In this document: piece after piece, positions 33,631-45,364 of the stretch
Layout: every line of letters begins with the position of its first letter
Numbering within the stretch: position 1 is the first letter of the stretch
Source of the DNA: Sarocladium kiliense
Taxonomy: Eukaryota > Ascomycota > Sordariomycetes > Hypocreales > Sarocladiaceae
NCBI GenBank assembly: GCA_030734395.1
Contig: JAUZTG010000041.1
Coordinates: 310,001 to 374,000 of the forward strand
DNA: 64,000 nucleotides
Direction: 5' to 3'
Program-made: the position numbers and the translations under genes
Notes under the pieces: generated by a model
Told to the model about the DNA's origin: nothing
Databases searched by the model: none
What the model saw: only the letters and a program-made list of their open reading frames with translations

Positions 33631-34561
33631 TGCTGTCAAGGCAATTTGCTTGGCAAAACAAATTGTTCTACCGAGGGCAACATAGGGATCCTGACTCAGT
33701 ACAACAGACTACCGAAGCCCCTTGCATCCTGACTAGGAACTGACGACATGAGGCTAGGCATTTTGAACTGCGTTACGATGATCGTTCTCCCCTAGTAGGG
33801 CAAACTAGCAAGGATACCATTGGTGGGAAAATGAATTCGCGGCAAGACCGAGCTTCGGATCAAGTGGATCTCGCGAGGCACCAGCATGCCCTGGAACTCC
33901 GCCCTCAAGCTTATCAGCAGGCTGCATATCCGATGCTAATGCTTAAGCTATGATGTGTTATAGCCAACGGTAACTAGATACGTAGAGTTGCTCCGAGGGA
34001 TACATGCATCCACGTCGATGCCGTTCATCCCCGCACCCCGCATCCCCGCATCTCCACACTCATGCTGCCTTGATTCCAAGCACATTTCGTTCCTTGTCCA
34101 CTATCTTAGCTGCCCTCTCTCTTAGTGAAGGTCCGATCGCCAATTCCTTCTGCCGAATGGAAATTCTCAACGACGAGAAGGCACACGAGGGATTCGTTGT
34201 AAAGCATCTTGGCAGCTGTCGTAGCAGATCAATCCGTCCATTGCCGAACCCTGACCCTGTCTAGCTCATGCCATAGAACTCGGATATGTGATATTCTATC
34301 CCGTCGTTTAGCACGGTCACACTCTGGGGGGGTCCAGCTCCTCATTAGCAAGGAATCATTTACATAGCGATATAATCCGGGGGCAAAGAGCCTGTTGTCC
34401 AATCGGGAATGCAGTTCGAAGCCGCCAACTAGAACACAGTAGCACTCAGCGATTAGTTCTCCACGGTCACTTAGACCAGCAAAGATGACAATGAATTGTA
34501 GGCGAGTCACGTACCAACCGTTTGTCTATACCTGGGGGTAACCTGATGATCATCAGCACAG

Positions 34562-34567
34562 TATAAG
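34562..34567 (+). promoter_or_regulatory. TATA-like element of the secreted 543-residue protein gene
   Basis: TATAAG lies 112 bases before the ATG at 34674. Confidence 0.45.
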
Positions 34568-34673
34568 ACTACTTAAGTGTCGCCAGGAATACGTCTTGAG
34601 AATCATCTGCAGTTCTGCGTTATTGTACTTGCTACGTTGTTTGCTCCTACCTTCCGTGTTCAACTTCTTCATC

Positions 34674-36553
34674 ATGAAACTACTTTTCCAACTTTTGGTG
34701 GCATCCGTCGCCTTCCCCCTTAGTGTCAACGCAGAACAGCGACCGAAAAGATCGCCACACGTTGAGGACCTGCTCGATCAGTCTATGCAATGGCTCGATG
34801 GCTTCTATGACCCTTCCTTCGGATACTTGCATGATGTATCTGGTTCCAATGCCATGCGACACAACACTAGGAGTTCCTCCTGGTATGCCCTCGGCTTGCT
34901 GGCGCGCAATGGCAATGACGGGGACGATGTTGTGCAAGCTGAGAAGATCATTTCCAAGCTAGCTGAGGGACAGTTCAAGGATCCTAGCAAGCAATGGTAT
35001 GGTGACTATCAGAAGTATCCAGAGGAGCCGGCAGTTGGAACGCCGTATTACAATCCGGTTATTTACAAGACGTGGGATCCAAACGTGAGTTCACTGAGGA
35101 ATCTCACCACATAGAACGAGAGAAATAATCCTTAGTGGCCAGTGGAGAGGTTTCGTTGGCACAACCCTGATCCTCATGTTCGAGGAGTACGGGCATCTTC
35201 TAAGCGACGAGACACAGCGCATTCTGCTTGACTCAGTCTACCTAGCCACCAAAGGAGATACATATCGTAGGCTGCAATCTCTACACTCTGAGAGGGGCTC
35301 TATTCGCTAATGTGTGCGATGTCTAGGTGTTGGAGGCGTTGACGATGACAACCTCTACCCTGCGTACAGCAACCCAATTATCATGCGTGCCTTCATGTCC
35401 GCCTGGACAGGCCGTAAGATGAATGATGCAAACATGACTACAACAGGAGAGGATGAAGGAAGGGAGATTGTTGACCTCTTCAAGGGTACCAACACGCTTT
35501 CAGAGTTCAACTCGCCAACTTACACTGGTGTTTCCCTTTACGGCTTAACCTTTTGGTCTCGCTATCTACCACAAGACTCTGTTCTCAGCAAATGGGGTCC
35601 AAAGATGATCAGCGCGACTTGGGAGACATTTTCTGAGCAGTGGAATTACGGCCTAAGGAATGTTGCGGGACCCTGGGATCGTGGCTATGGTTTCGATATG
35701 AACCGATATGTCACCATGATGGGCCTCTGGCTCTGGGCATTGAATGGCCGCGAGAACTCTGGGATGAACAGGCGCGTGAGTGCCAACCCCTTTGGCAAAC
35801 TTCGATCACCTGTAACTTCAAGGCTGACTTGACGTTTGAACAGCCATCGCTCATGAGCCATGCGAACGACTACGCATTTGCGCCCTTAGTTGCTGTGTTT
35901 GCAGACTTTCACAAGACCCTGATCCCCGACGGATTGCTCAAAAAGATGAAGACCACGCCTGAGGAACATACCTACACAGCCCAGGCGTACTATCCTCCAT
36001 TTGATCTCACCACCCGCAACATCACGACTTGGGTTTCGGAGAACATGACTATTGGCGCTGAGTCTTTCAAGCAGAACGTCATCGGCGGCCCAACCAAGAG
36101 CCAGACGCAGTGGACCCCTGCAGTTGTTCAATGGTCGCGACCGAACCAGGTCGGCTTCATCTCTGTAAGCTAACTTCCTATCATCTACGTTCGGACATGA
36201 ATGACTTACAACCACGTCTCTTCTAGCTGTACTCTACGGAAATGGAGCTCGACGTGGATGTGTCCCCCGGTCACCTAGGCCTGCAGTACCCTTCAGGCAG
36301 CCAAGCATCACAGTTCACTCTCGTGATTGGCACATTCAACGAAGCGCTTACTATCTCGTCGCTGAACGATGTTCCGGGCCTTGACATTGTCGTGTCAGGT
36401 AATATTAACACAACACACGAGTGGTCGTTTGTCGGTCAACAGACCAACGGAAGCTTGATCAATGACTTTGAGTTCTGGAACTGCACTTTCTTTATGCCTG
36501 ATTACTTTGAGGGCGTACCGACCTTGAACTTGGACCTTACATACAAGGCTTAG
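34674..36553 (+). CDS. Secreted protein, possible alpha/alpha-toroid fold, function unknown
   Basis: Predicted 543 residues in five exons: 34674-35084, 35143-35266, 35327-35775, 35844-36164 and 36227-36553. Introns are 58-68 bases. An N-terminal signal peptide (MKLLFQLLVASVAFPLSVNA) is followed by helical, aromatic-rich sequence such as SSWYALGLLARNG, WRGFVGTTLILMFEEYGHLL, GVDDDNLYPAYSNPIIMRA and WDRGYGFDMNRYVTMMGLW. There are several N-glycosylation sequons (NTT, NMT, NIT, NGS). The pattern recalls helical toroid carbohydrate-active proteins, but no family is recognised with confidence. The C-terminal 110 residues look like a beta domain. It is convergent with the pectate lyase gene (124 bases apart) and may belong to the same plant-polymer response; that is inference. 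Confidence 0.8.
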
Positions 36554-36677
36554 ACTTCAACATATGGACTGAGAAATCTTCGTAGTAGGTAAATACTAAG
36601 ATATTATGAAGTGTGCGTGACACGTTATTGTTGGACTTCTGTGGCTGCATAAGAACATCTTGCAGGCGCGTCTGCCC

Positions 36678-37790
36678 TTACCAAAAGCCATCAGGCCAGA
36701 ACTCCTCAAGCCACTCATATGGATCCTCCGGCTCGTAGCGGTTGACCTCCACAGATCCATTAAAGCTCTCGATGATGTTATCCCGTGTCACATTGTAGCG
36801 TGCGAAGAACTCGTCTGGGCCTTCACCCATGTGAATCGGGACAGTCTGCACGTTGTTGCCAATCTCCTTGGTGATGATGGTCTCGACTCCTTCGACGTGG
36901 GAGTCTTTGAGGCGGAACTCGTCGCCGAAGTTAGGGTTGATCTGTATTATGTGAGTACTACCGTTCGCATAGCCTGTTCAAAGATCTTTCTTACGATGCC
37001 CATGCGGATGCCGTCGACTGCGACAACGTTTTGGATGGTAGCGTTTCGCTTCGCTTGGTTGAGGCAGTTTCCACAAGACTGGTAGAAGGTACCGAAGGTG
37101 TTCGCGTAGAAGCCTGTGATGTTGTATTTGCCCCCCAGAGAGTTGTCTTGGAAGATCTTCAAGGCTTTTAGCACCTGCGTTCCACACCGTGAGGGACTAC
37201 CATACCTTGTCTGTAGCGTTCATGGCTCCGCCACCAATGACCCTCAATTGGGTGTTGAGGCCCTTGGCCGTCAGGGCATCTTCGCAAACATCCTCCCACC
37301 AAACTAGACGAGGTCAATTAGACAGATCACAATGCAGGATGGGGCATTACAAACCGTTCTCAACCCAGGCATCGCCAAGAGCATGAATGCCTTCGGATTG
37401 GTGCTTGCCAATGATGACGTTGCGAATCGTCGATCCAGGCAGCAAATTGAACACCGCATCGGCATCAGTACCCTCAGCCTGCTCATTGCAGCTGCCCTCC
37501 GGTCGCTCATAGCGCTTCATGCCGCCGTCAAAGATGGCACCAGCAGGAACATAGAAGGCATCCTGAAGAACAACCGTCTCCTTTGCGACGGGGAATTTCG
37601 TCACCGGGAAGGGGAAGCGAGGCGCAGGTCTCTGGACGAGGTCTGCCTGCGTCGAATCATTTTCGCCAGCCTCGCCATCACCGGTTGGGTTCTGCCTCTT
37701 GACGAGGCGACCGCCCGTAGATGTCCAGTCAAGGACCTGCGAGCACTCGGCGAGTGTGGAAAGCAGAGGGATGATGATCGCGGGCTTCAT
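36678..37790 (-). CDS. Pectate lyase, polysaccharide lyase family 3
   Basis: Secreted calcium-dependent enzyme that cleaves de-esterified pectin by beta-elimination. 319 residues in four exons: 37790-37355, 37303-37206, 37156-36995 and 36941-36678. Introns are 51, 49 and 53 bases. After a signal peptide (MKPAIIIPLLSTLAECSQ) and a linker comes the PL3 core: FDGGMKRYERPEGSC, DADAVFNLLPGSTIRNVIIG, WVENVWWEDVCEDALTAKG, RVIGGGAMNATDKIFQDNS and FYQSCGNC. The 49-base second intron was chosen over a 31-base alternative because it gives the family-like DKIFQDN junction. The PL3 parallel beta-helix is about 220 residues, so the N-terminal region is an extension. It shares a 1.4-kb divergent promoter with a transporter gene. 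Confidence 0.92.
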
Positions 37791-37857
37791 TGTGACGGTT
37801 CGGACGCTGTCAATTGAGCTTGCAAGCTCGAAGAAATTGACGAGGCAGCACCCATCA

Positions 37858-37864
37858 CTTTATA
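37858..37864 (-). promoter_or_regulatory. TATA box of the pectate lyase gene
   Basis: On the minus strand TATAAAG lies about 68 bases before the ATG at 37790. Confidence 0.5.
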
Positions 37865-39098
37865 AGCATTGACTCTCCTCATCCAAGAGACGGCAGGGAT
37901 GTGACTGCGACTATAGCCATATTGCAACAGGTGCGCATCTCGTGCCGGCATCGCCATCAGCCAGCATCATGGTAGTATCAACACCTCAGGAAGGTTAGCC
38001 ATAATGACATCGTGAGCAAACGGAGAAATAGCTCCCTAGCAAATCCCAGCAATCACAATTCTTCCATGCAAGAGCTAAGCTTGATCTGCAAAGACCCAGC
38101 CTAAGCCGATCGAGGGGAAGCTTGTTTCTGCAGGGCGTTTCCCCGCATGTCGGCATGGCGGTTGAGCGGGTGAATGGGGGACTGAACATGGTTGTTGACA
38201 AGCTTGAAATGTAATGCTGCAATGTGACTCGTGGACTGGCCAATTGACTTTACCGAAGGTCTAGCTGCTCCCAGTTGCAAGGAACTGGGGATGCGTTTGA
38301 CAGCGCTAGAACACAGTTACGGCGTAATCAGTTGCCGTAGGGAACTTGCTCCCCTCACAACACAAGGCTGACGAGGCATAGTGAGCGCGACTTCCATGAG
38401 AGATCATCATTACGATGGAATGAAGAAATGGATGGTGCCGAGTATTTCTTCTATTATATCAACAGAAAGCGACGCAACCTCTGTGGGTACTGCTCAAGGA
38501 GCCACCGCGAATGAAGGTATCCCACGCTATGACAGCAGCTTTGTTGGTGCTCTACGAGAGCCAGGAGTTCTTTTAAAACATCCGTCTTGCTTTGCCAAAG
38601 CTCGTCTCCGATCTTCATGACTTACAAGGCACATGTTTCTCTGTGCCACCTGCCACAATAACAATCAATTCCCATTCATCCACATAAGCAGCATCCCAGT
38701 CCTCCGCAGAACATGCACCCTCGCGAGTCATTGCGCGGGGGAACAAAGCCAGTCGAGATCTCACAATACAACTCTAATATAGCCCATCTCCCCATAATCT
38801 TCACCTTCTCGACTATCGATCACCACCGTGTCGCATCTGCCCGACAAAGCCCAGCACGTTTCTGCCTCTTTAGGTAATTTTCTCAATCGCCTTGATAACG
38901 CTCCCCGACGATTAAAGCACGCCATCGCCCTACGAGGGCGAAAATGGCACACTACGTGTCATGCAGGCCCACAAGTTCACAACGGAGGGCGGACGCGGTG
39001 GGACCATCGAGTTCTTTTTTTAAGGTTATAGTGAGAGATGTCGTGATAGCGCCGGCTTCAATCTCGTAACTCTCGCGGGCCTGGGGTTCTGGACATGT

Positions 39099-39105
39099 TA
39101 TAAAG
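39099..39105 (+). promoter_or_regulatory. TATA box of the second transporter gene
   Basis: TATAAAG lies 108 bases before the ATG at 39207. Confidence 0.5.
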
Positions 39106-39206
39106 GGGACAATTCGCACCGAAGCTTTGGCAGTGTCGCTCGACCAGCCACTGCTGGTCTCCTCTCTGCACTCTCTATCTAACTCTCCCTGTCCAGTCGA
39201 CAAGCA

Positions 39207-40845
39207 ATGGCCGCCAGCCAGTCACCCGCCGATGGCGTTGCTGAGCCCTGGGTCGTCGCCACCCCTGAGAACGACGACGACGATGCCGGGTACGAGGTGA
39301 CCGGTGTGTTTGCGCATATCGGCCGTGTGATCCCTTACTTCCGCAAGCCGCGCCATGTCTTGACGTTCAAAATGGACATCATGCTCGTCCTTTGGATGTT
39401 CATTGCTGGTCTCATGAAGGAGATGGATCAGTCTGCTACCACGCAGGCGTATGTCTCTGGCATGCGCGAGAGTTTGGGCTTATACGGCAACGAGCTCGTC
39501 ATGTTCAATACGTTCTTCTCGATTGGTTACGCGCTTGGACTTGTCCCAGGGCAGCTCGTCCAGACAAGGATCAGGCCGTCGCTTTTCCTCCCCATCTGCG
39601 AGGTTTGCTGGGGCTTCTTTGTGCTATTGTAAGTTAATTACTACTGGATGTGGGATGTCTTTGGGGCTGACATTGATCCTCAGCACCTACCGGGCAAAGA
39701 ACGCTCATACTGTCTACGTCCTCCGCTTCTTCCTCGGTTTACTGTCTGCCTCATTCTGGCCCTCGCTCGTGTCTCTTCTCTTCAACTGGTACAAGCCATC
39801 AGAGTTGGCCGTCCGCCTGGCCTTTTGCACCGCCTCCGACGTTGCAGGTGCTATGTTTCTTGGTGTTCTCCAGGCTGCTCTTTATCGCGACATGGAAGGC
39901 GTCCATGGCCTCCGCGGATGGCAGTGGCTCTTCATCATCGCTGGTGCTACAACGATCGGTCAAGGGCTTATTGCCTTCTTTACGATCCCCGACTCTCCAG
40001 CGACCACACGCGTGCTGTACTTGAGCGAAGCTGAGAAAGAACTCGCCAGGAAGCGGATGGCTAGTTTTGGTGCCCGCACCAGCACCTTCGTCAACGCCAA
40101 GGTTCTCAAGAAGAAGCTGGGTCAGCTCATCGTTCACCCAGTCACCTGGTTCTTCCTCCTCGCATTCGCCCTCAGCGCCTGGGCCCACCGCGCCAATGCC
40201 TACTTCGTGCTCTACCTCGAGAGCATCAAGGACGCGGACGGGAATAGGGTCTACAGTGTTTTCCAGGTCAACGTCCTACCTCTAGGCGGCTACGCTCTCC
40301 AGATCGTCACCAACATCGGTCTCAATGCTCTCTCGGACTGGAAACACTGGCGCTGGCAGATCAGCATCGGAAGCTTAGCCTATTACGCTGTGATTCTTGC
40401 CGTGTTGTGTGCCTGGCCGCCGAATGACAAGGTTGTGCTAGGATTCTATTTCCTCACGTACAGCACCTACGCTGGCTCTTCGTCGCTCATGGCATGGATG
40501 GCCGAGCTGATGCGGAAAGAACCCGAGGCGCGCTCCATCATTGTAGCGTTGACGGTCACCATCGTCTATGTCGGTCATGCCACTATCCCTCTTCGCGCCT
40601 TCAGGGTGGCTGACGCGCCGCGGTATCCCATTGGATTTCCTCTAGTCACTGCTATGACGGTGGCAAGCATCCTGGTGCAGCTCGGGTTCCTTTGGTATGA
40701 TCGCACTCATCCAGGAATTGCGGAGTACGGCTTTGATCAACCCAAGGCTGGCAGTATTCCTGGGGCTGACGAGGAGACTGGAGGGTCCTTGAAGGATGGC
40801 AAGCCGGGCGATGTCGCAGATGTCAAGACATCCAGGGAGACATAA
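39207..40845 (+). CDS. MFS transporter, Liz1/pantothenate-type
   Basis: Permease of 527 residues in two exons, 39207-39628 and 39684-40845, with a 55-base intron (GTAAGT...CTCAG). An acidic N-terminus precedes MDIMLVLWMFIAGLMKEMDQ, a first-helix signature of the pantothenate/ACS family. Further membrane segments are FFSIGYALGLVPGQL, VLRFFLGLLSASFWPSLVSL and WFFLLAFALSAWAHRANAYF. The central loop holds FTIPDSPATTRVLYLSEAEK. The tail is polar and charged. It diverges from the PL3 pectate lyase, so uptake of a pectin breakdown product is an attractive but unproven role; pantothenate or another organic acid is the alternative. Confidence 0.9.
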
Positions 40846-42336
40846 GGCCTCTAGAACGTACATGAAGATGCACATCTTCGAGGAAATGGTGCTGTTTCAG
40901 TGATACGCCTTGGGATCGAATAGTACTGAAATAGACAATAACTTGAACCCAACACTCACACCATAGGATATGGGTGTTTATCGACTGAGAATTGAAGATT
41001 GCTGCCCGAGTGTCTTGCCTGGAAGAACCCATATAGCGCCACGCGTCGGACTGTTGAACAGTCCTTGCTTCCCGCCTTTCCATGCTTCCATGTGAGGAGC
41101 AAGTTTGAGTCCCCTCAAAACAAGGTTAAGAAGGAAGTTAATCTCAGCCCTAGCCGCCCGGGATGGCGTGCCCGTAAGCATGTAGACTGCCATAGGGTGT
41201 GTGTGGGCTGTGTCGGGCGTATCCGACAGGAATTCCTTGATCAAGGGTTCAACGGCCAGGGGACCCCCGCATACGAGCAACCGTGCCCATGATCCGCGCC
41301 TCTGTCCAGCACGGCTATACTCTGAGAGCTGGATTGCTCAGGGAGCGGTGGTTTTATGAGGCCAAGAAGAGTCAGAATAAGATCTTAAGGAGTTTTATCA
41401 CGGCACTACGCATATCGATTCAACCTGCCACGCTGCAACTGCACTGCGTCAAAGCGCGTGATGTGCATGCTGCGATGGAGACACTGGAAGGATGGAAGAG
41501 CACGTCCTGGGAAGGGTTCATGCGAGGACACCCTATATAAGGCTGCACATTGAGCCGACACGCTTATCCAGCATATGATACTAGAAAGCTGCTTGTGTTT
41601 TCGCGATTCCCTCCACAGATAGTATTCACAGCAAGGAGGTGGTCATTTCTTTGCGTCTTTCGATTGTCGGGGTTTCTTTCTATTCTACATAAGCTTTAAG
41701 CGTCGTTCTTGGTAATCGCAGCTCTGTGGTGGCAGCCCGAAGCCACAACAGGACACTATGTTTCATGTAAGATAAATCTTCTCATTCATCTTGGTTTTTT
41801 AGCAGATATTAATCATTTACACTCATGTTCCGCGCGAAGTCCCTCCTTTGTAGACACGGCCTCATTGAGGACTGGGATACAGGGTAAGGTAGGAATGACC
41901 CGCCCAAACTTCAGAGTGGAGGATCCTGGTTGTGGGATCAAGTAGGTCGCTATCCACATTCCAGTCGGTCTCAACCAAGACGAAACGGCGAGAAGCATGG
42001 CGAGCAAAGTAAACATGAGCGTTTTGACAGCGTATTCCGCTGTATGAATGGTATTGGGTCATTATATGAGTCTTCTCGATTTAATCCAGAGGAGCTCGTT
42101 ATATGCATATACGAGCCGACCCCGGTACAAGCATCAGCTTACCTCATGGCCAAGGTTCCCAGCCTCCTCCATCTCCACGTGCAAGTCTCAGGTTGCTTAC
42201 CACGAGTTGAGCCGTTCATTTCTAACTAATCAAATCTCATTCACATCAAATCAAGGCCAACTCAGCTTCATTGAAAGTCACTGAAGTCCATCAGGAATCT
42301 TATCGATTACCAACAACGGTGTGTCTGGTCGCAGTC
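40846..42336. other. Intergenic region with an orphan TATA box
   Basis: No gene supported. A good TATATAAG sits at 41534-41541, about 800 bases before the next recognised gene, followed only by very short frames. The plus-strand open frame 41283-41540 has 85 codons and no features. Confidence 0.45.
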
Positions 42337-43291
42337 ATGGACAACTCACGCCCACTCCAGTCCATGGAGCCTCGCCCCATCTCAACACCGGGCGATCCGT
42401 CGCAACAACCATATCAACAACCAATTCCAGGAAGCATGCCCGGTACAATGCCTCAATACATGCCGGACTCTCTCCCACAGCATCCCTCACCTTACGACAT
42501 CTCCTCACAAGCTCGCCCGCCACCACCAGGTATTGGGCTGCACCTCGGTCCCGAAGCCCAGATCCCCGATCACCCAGGCAGCACATATGAGATTCCTCGT
42601 CCTCCTACTCAGACTTTCACTGGTGTCCAGCAGCAGTCTACAGCTGTGGCAAATTCACCTTCACCGCCCAAGGATCTACGAAATGTCAGGGCCAATTGTC
42701 TGTTCCAGTTGAGAGAGTATATGACCCTGCAAAATAAGAGCAAGAGAACGGATATGAGCATGTCAACGCTGGACCTGCAGAACCAGATGAGGAATCAAGC
42801 CGATATCGTGGTGTTGGAGTTGAAACGATTGCAGGCGGACTTGAGGGAGGTGGCGAGAAAGGGCGAAGAGCATAGGTGGAGGAGATGGCTGGTTGGAGGC
42901 GCCATGTAAGTCTTCACCTTTACGCATTGACATTATTCACTAACAAACCCCCAGTGCCTCATTTATCCCTCTCGTCCGCCGCATCTTCCGTCGCAGCGAC
43001 GACGAAGAATCCCGACTCAGCGCCAACGACACCGAATACGCCTGGCACCGCGCAACCGGTCTCCTCGCGCGCATCAAGGACAGCATTCTCGGCAAAGGTA
43101 GTTTCGCCTCCATCGCATTCTTTGTCTTTGCTGTGCTTTACGTGTTCCAGAATGAGGTCAAGTTGCGCGTGGCGAGAACGATTCGGAAGAGGGTGAGGAA
43201 GCTGTGTGCGAGGATGGAGGCGGGGGATGAGACGATTGGGGATGAGGATATGAAGGTGTTCGATGGGTGGCGGTGGAGGATTGTGTTGTAA
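42337..43291 (+). CDS. Hypothetical membrane protein with Pro/Gln-rich N-terminus
   Basis: Predicted 301 residues in two exons, 42337-42905 and 42955-43291, with a 49-base intron (GTAAGT, branch-like CACTAAC, CCCAG). Residues 1-110 are Pro/Gln/Ser-rich and low in complexity. A helical region follows (LFQLREYMTLQNKSKR, MRNQADIVVLELKRLQADLREV), probably a short coiled coil. Around the splice junction is a hydrophobic stretch (RRWLVGGAIASFIPLVRRIF), and later a clear membrane helix (FASIAFFVFAVLYVFQ) followed by basic sequence. No signal peptide. Probably an intracellular membrane protein; family not recognised. Confidence 0.78.
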
Positions 43292-43692
43292 CGGCCGACT
43301 CATGACTTCCAATCACATGTATAGTAAAGTGCTTGTTGCTGCACAGAGCAATTAAGCCTCGGTCGAGGACAATTTCAATGAGTACCATGCACACAACCGC
43401 GCTGGGTTGTTGGAGGAACATGGAAATGGGGAAAGACACGGCCATACGTAACAAAGTATGACATTCTAACGGCTGATCTTGGAGGACAACTGGGTTTTAA
43501 ATTCAGGTACAAATTGGTAATTGCCAGAGTTGCGTTTTCTGAGTGATGAAGATAACCGTTCAAAGGTTATACTCAGAAGGAGACGGCATTGCCAGTCTTG
43601 AGTCTTGGCGCTTACAGCTCTCCAGGTCTTGGGCCTCTAGAACAACTTGCAAGACACAGTATCCTCAATAGTCGTCAAAATCGATCAAGTGA

Positions 43693-43911
43693 TTATTTGA
43701 AAGCTGAATGCTCTACCCAATATTGCTTCTTGGCAGGATAGCTACCAGCTGAGGCCCACGGAAACCCGCGGAGGTTCTTTGTAAGAGCCAAATGCCATTC
43801 CTGCGGCGTATGCTTATAGTCAGGAACCAATAGTCTCCATAGGCTCAAATCTAGATCATCTTCAGAACTCAGCGCTAGACTGTATTCTGCAGCCTCTACC
43901 TTCCTTTGCAT
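43693..43911 (-). CDS. Orphan short open frame, uncertain
   Basis: 72 codons from an ATG at 43911. The composition is protein-like (DLDLSLWRLLVPDYKHTPQE, then WHLALTKNLRGFPWASAG) with balanced charges and many aromatics. It lacks a signal peptide, neighbours or recognised family. It may be an exon of a lost gene or a real microprotein. Confidence 0.25.
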   Translation of the reverse strand: MQRKVEAAEYSLALSSEDDLDLSLWRLLVPDYKHTPQEWHLALTKNLRGFPWASAGSYPAKKQYWVEHSAFK

Positions 43912-44316
43912 TTCCGTTCGGCTACGGCAGCTGTCACCATGGTGCTAGGCTATACTTCCGAGCGACTCATAGGCTCTCTATGGATATGACCGTACATCCC
44001 GTCAGCGAATAATTGACTATTATCAGTTGACTCCACTGCGATCTTTGTCATCTTCACATGTCTCATCACGAGGCAGAGATGATTGCTTATTCTCGAACCC
44101 CCACGCCCGGCTCCGCGATAGTTGCGCGCTCTGGATGTCACAATCGATGGTACTAGCTCTCGTGGCTCATGATGCCCTCGTTCCGGACTTGTCCGCGGGC
44201 AAAGAACAGAGCAGAACAGAGCAGACAGGTGGTCCTTTGAAGCATTGGTCGCAGAGCTATGATAATTGACCATCATGGAAGGTAGGGCCTTCAATGCAAG
44301 GCGATTGATGAAGGAC

Positions 44317-44323
44317 TATAAAG
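44317..44323 (+). promoter_or_regulatory. TATA box of the cysteine-rich secreted protein gene
   Basis: TATAAAG lies 157 bases before the ATG at 44474. Confidence 0.5.
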
Positions 44324-44473
44324 AGCATTCGAAGAACCTCGACTTCTTGTAAAGTTGAGCCAACAACCTCAGAATCACCCGATACGACTTGACCTCCAAA
44401 GCATTCAATCTATCATACACCTCCATCTTTTCCTCCAATACTTCACAATCTAGACTGTGAGCCATAATTCACG

Positions 44474-45364
44474 ATGAAGATGCACTATCGTACCATTTCC
44501 GCCATTTTCATGGCCATTTCAAGCATTTCTCAATCCGTTGTCGCCGCGCCAGCTTCAACCGACTTCATCGAGCTGCCTGTAGGAGCGGAATTCGAGTCTC
44601 AAGGCTATCTCGTGCCCTCGAACATCAAGCCCGACGACATCTACGACGGAGCTCCCTTCCTTGAGCCCGTCGAACCTGTGAACAGAGACTCGAATGAGAC
44701 CGTCGATGACGAGCTCACTCGCCGGACTCTGGGACTTGATGCCGCCAGTCTTGAGGACCGGGCCGCACCTAGGACCAATATCTATCTGGGCAAGGTTTAC
44801 AGTGACTATGGCTGTGGTATGAATGTTGGTAGCATCAGGGACTTCCTTGGGGACGGAGTATACGCAATCTGCAAGAACGGGCACTGCGATGGCGGCAAGT
44901 CCTTCACCAAAAAGGTTAGGTGGATGAACAACGGGTCGCCGTCTCAGCAACGATGGCTAGTGATGACCCCGAGTGGTGCTCAGCGTTATGGTAAGACCCT
45001 ATCTTTCCTTGATCTATACTCTGTCTCGTTACTTATCCTTGACTTACTGACGCCGGACGGCTCTGCAGGCGGAAGTCCACAGATGCTTGGAGCCATGCAC
45101 AATGGTATTCGTGCCCTGGTTCAGTCGAAAATCGTGCGCTACGCCACGAGGAAGTATACTGGCACATGGACAGGCATCGGCGAAAGCTGCTCGATGGCAA
45201 AGTTCCCAAATTACGTTTCGATCTACAAAGATGTCCCCAACAGGAACACTGAGCCCTGGGCGGATACGGCTTTTGATATCAGGATGAACAACAACAATGG
45301 TGAGTGTTTGAATGCTATGTTTCCGAAGCTCTGTGAAGATCATACGTGTCGATGTGAGAAATGA
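44474..45364 (+). CDS. Cysteine-rich secreted protein, function unknown
   Basis: Predicted 270 residues in two exons, 44474-44990 and 45069-45364. A signal peptide (about 1-25, ending VVAAPAS) and an acidic pro-like region precede a possible dibasic processing site (LTRRTLGLD). The C-terminal domain starts near RTNIYLGKVYSDYGC and contains eight cysteines, four of them in the last 25 residues (ending CRCEK). The 78-base intron (GTAAGA...CTGCAG) is a multiple of three without a stop, so an unspliced reading would simply add 26 hydrophobic residues. Splicing is preferred because both signals are good and the insert looks non-coding. A candidate effector or extracellular protein; no enzyme family recognised. 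Confidence 0.75.
   Translation: MKMHYRTISAIFMAISSISQSVVAAPASTDFIELPVGAEFESQGYLVPSNIKPDDIYDGAPFLEPVEPVNRDSNETVDDELTRRTLGLDAASLEDRAAPRTNIYLGKVYSDYGCGMNVGSIRDFLGDGVYAICKNGHCDGGKSFTKKVRWMNNGSPSQQRWLVMTPSGAQRYGKTLSFLDLYSVSLLILDLLTPDGSAGGSPQMLGAMHNGIRALVQSKIVRYATRKYTGTWTGIGESCSMAKFPNYVSIYKDVPNRNTEPWADTAFDIRMNNNNGECLNAMFPKLCEDHTCRCEK

Larger units (their letters stand above)
33294..34673. other. Intergenic region
   Basis: No gene supported. It contains a hairpin at 33612-33630 in the 3' flank of the transporter, and a TATA-like element at 34562 before the next gene. Confidence 0.5.
37791..39206. other. Divergent promoter region, pectate lyase and transporter
   Basis: No gene supported. Core elements of both genes lie at its two ends (37858 and 39099). 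The central part (38360-38620) has a small open frame without features. Confidence 0.5.
43292..44473. other. Intergenic region
   Basis: Mostly without genes. It holds one orphan minus-strand open frame (43693-43911, listed separately) and the core promoter of the gene at 44474. A GAACAGAGCA unit is tandemly repeated at 44205-44224. Confidence 0.45.

Noticed and set aside
37175..37205. 31-base intron option in the pectate lyase gene
   Set aside because: Too short; the 49-base version gives the family-typical DKIFQDN junction.
41283..41540. 85-codon plus-strand frame ending at the orphan TATA box
   Set aside because: No family, no splice context and no neighbours; composition is not convincing.
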